Assembly (NCBI GenBank): GCA_030597995.1
Contig: JAUVQV010000069.1
Span: 1 to 5,911, forward strand
Length of the DNA: 5,911 nt
Source: Candidatus Rokuibacteriota bacterium
GTDB taxonomy: Bacteria; JAUVQV01
Reading direction: 5' to 3'
Part shown: positions 5,525 through 5,911 of the stretch, piece after piece
Position numbering within the stretch: the stretch's first letter is position 1
Layout: every line of letters begins with the position of its first letter
Made by a program: the position numbers and the translations under genes
The notes under the pieces: generated by a model
What the model was told of the DNA's origin: nothing
The model's database searches: none
Seen by the model: only the letters and a program-made list of their open reading frames with translations

Positions 5525-5911
5525 ATGAAGAAAATGTCGATGGCCACAATCCTGGTGGTCGCGGGGACACTGTTCCTTTTTGGGGGATGTAAGAAATCAG
5601 GAGTAGTCGAAGAAGAAGCCGCTGACACAGTGCCTCCCGCGCCGATAGCCGAGATGCCGAGCCCCTCGGAGCTTGGAGTTCCCGAGATGAGCAAGCCGCC
5701 TCAGACTGCGGTGCCGGTCGAGCGGGAAGTGCTGGACGAGGAGGTCCGCAAACGGTGGCAGGCGGTGGAGATCACTGTTGCAGAGAGGAAGGAGGGTGGG
5801 GCATCGCAGACCAAGGAGATCCCGCTCGGGGGAGAGGCGGTCTTCGAAGGGACTCCCTTTAAGGTGAGGGTAGAGGGGTTTGTCCCGGACTTCACTATGG
5901 GGGCCAACACC
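5525..5911 (+). CDS. Lipoprotein with DUF2155-like domain, 3' partial
   Basis: 129 residues are visible and the gene runs off the right edge. The start ATG 5525 follows a purine-rich ribosome binding site (AAAGGGGG, about 5508-5515). Residues 1-22 are a lipoprotein signal peptide: MKK start, hydrophobic core, and F-G-G-C with predicted lipidation at C22. F at -3 is a slightly unusual lipobox residue. Residues 23-70 are a low-complexity Pro/Glu/Ser linker. From about residue 72 the sequence resembles the start of DUF2155: a helix leading into RWQAVEITVAE, a short charged turn, KEIPLGGEAVFEG, then FKVRVEGFVPDFTMG. The domain assignment is from memory of deltaproteobacterial homologues and needs the missing C-terminus. 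Function unknown; the membrane is not decided. It begins 49 bp after the second tRNA-Ser gene and could be read from the same transcript. Confidence 0.75.
   Translation, partial: MKKMSMATILVVAGTLFLFGGCKKSGVVEEEAADTVPPAPIAEMPSPSELGVPEMSKPPQTAVPVEREVLDEEVRKRWQAVEITVAERKEGGASQTKEIPLGGEAVFEGTPFKVRVEGFVPDFTMGANT

Overview
The window reads as an ordinary stretch of a moderately GC-rich Gram-negative chromosome. The gene content suggests a deltaproteobacterial lineage (Desulfuromonadota/Geobacter-like): a lipidated CpoB/YbgF-type protein, a LysM envelope protein, a DUF721/DciA-like gene, nadA, and serS followed by two tRNA-Ser genes. The taxonomic guess is inference from gene content and protein style, not from any search.

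Left part (1-2164, + strand, cell envelope). The window opens inside a type IV pilin-like or pseudopilin reading frame that starts with the GFSLVE processing motif. Its sequence stops resembling the family after about 60 residues, where the DNA becomes AT-rich and contains a near-consensus sigma-70 promoter. That promoter faces a two-gene unit: a CpoB/YbgF-like lipoprotein (coiled coil plus TPRs) and an exported LysM protein with two similar C-terminal segments. The LysM gene carries a C10-G-C10 tract inside its proline-rich linker.

Middle part (2165-3650). A DUF721/DciA-like gene on the - strand converges with the LysM gene (10 bp between stops) and diverges from nadA (47 bp between starts). 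nadA encodes quinolinate synthase with all three expected Fe-S cysteines and the main active-site residues. A GC-rich hairpin with a short T run overlaps its stop codon.

Right part (3649-5911). A promoter whose -35 box overlaps the end of the nadA hairpin drives serS. Serine tRNAs with anticodons UGA and GCU follow, so the synthetase and two of its substrates lie together and may share a transcript. The window ends inside a lipoprotein gene with a DUF2155-like domain.

I found no CRISPR array, insertion sequence, toxin-antitoxin pair, defence system or other plausible new system. The points most worth checking are the broken pilin/promoter junction, the poly-C tract, the overlapping terminator and promoter between nadA and serS, and the serS-tRNA-Ser cluster.
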